Of a DNA stretch of 35,136 nt, positions 35,020 to 35,136 are shown piece by piece. Each line of letters opens with the position of its first letter. Position 1 is the first letter of the stretch. The position numbers were made by a program, and so were the translations under genes. The notes beneath the pieces are model-generated. The model did not search any database and was not told the origin of the DNA. It worked only from the letters and a program-made list of their open reading frames with translations. Source of the DNA: Methylococcales bacterium (GTDB lineage: Bacteria > Pseudomonadota > Gammaproteobacteria > JABHGC01); assembly GCA_018671575.1 (NCBI GenBank), contig JABHHM010000166.1:1-35136 (forward strand), in the 5' to 3' direction.

Positions 35020-35136
35020 GTGACTCGCAACAAATAAACTACCCATTTTACTGGCTCTTTTGCTCGTCTTCCTTGCTACAAAAATAGTTATGTAGAGGAC
35101 TACACTCCTATTTTTGTAACAAAAAAGACAAACAAA
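35020..35136. repeat. Palindromic interspersed repeat, family D, copy 3 (partial, inverted)
   Basis: CGCAACAAATAAACTACCCA and CTACAAAAATAGTTATGTAG match the reverse complement of copies 1 and 2, and the element runs off the window end at AAAAAAGACAAACAAA. It lies directly upstream of the zapB-like gene. Confidence 0.6.

Overview
The window looks like chromosomal DNA of an AT-rich, motile, free-living gammaproteobacterium. The zapB-like–zapA–6S RNA–fau order, the hrcA–grpE–dnaK–dnaJ–dapB block and a sigma32-type dnaK promoter all point to Gammaproteobacteria. A PPi-dependent phosphofructokinase next to a proton-pumping pyrophosphatase, DsrE/DsrC-like sulfur-relay proteins and a DUF3683-type FAD/Fe-S oxidoreductase would fit Methylococcales (methanotrophs) or a sulfur-oxidising relative. 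That assignment is inference; no marker gene such as pmoA or 16S rRNA is present.

Layout. 1–1860: start of a truncated multi-pass membrane protein, a hypothetical gene and about 700 bp of intergenic DNA with a palindromic repeat. 1861–3072: a lone two-TM chemoreceptor. 3073–3665: three repeat elements back to back, including a MITE-like hairpin. 3666–10880: nadK facing hrcA–grpE–dnaK–dnaJ–dapB. 10881–11420: more repeats, then tRNA-Glu and tRNA-Ala with their own promoter. 11469–17880: a seven-gene chemosensory operon on the minus strand (PAS/Hpt/ATPase kinase, 271-aa mini-receptor, CheX-like, receiver-CheX fusion, CheY-like, STAS, two-TM receptor), with no cheW, cheR, cheB or cheD. 18191–22846: a YfcE-like phosphodiesterase, then a PPi-energy operon (119-aa gene, pfp, 63-aa gene, hppA). 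23121–30667: a 1281-aa FAD/Fe-S dehydrogenase, a class III adenylate cyclase and a lipoprotein on the plus strand. 30870–33014: a compact minus-strand unit with DsrE-like, small alpha/beta, 55-aa, aspartic-protease and Phd-like genes, plus a DsrC-like gene beyond a repeat. 33168–35136: a response regulator, fau, 6S RNA, zapA, a zapB-like gene and part of another repeat.

The most unusual signals are: (i) an acidic, Phe-terminated C-terminal tail shared by four otherwise different chemosensory proteins (two receptors and two CheX-like proteins), which could be a common docking peptide; (ii) a CheA-like kinase without the CheW-binding P5 domain in a cluster without CheW; (iii) a tight operon joining DsrE-like proteins to a retropepsin-like protease and an orphan antitoxin; (iv) a DsrC-like protein with the canonical Cys pair plus an extra Cys and a His-containing extension; and (v) at least four families of inverted-repeat elements packed into the intergenic gaps.
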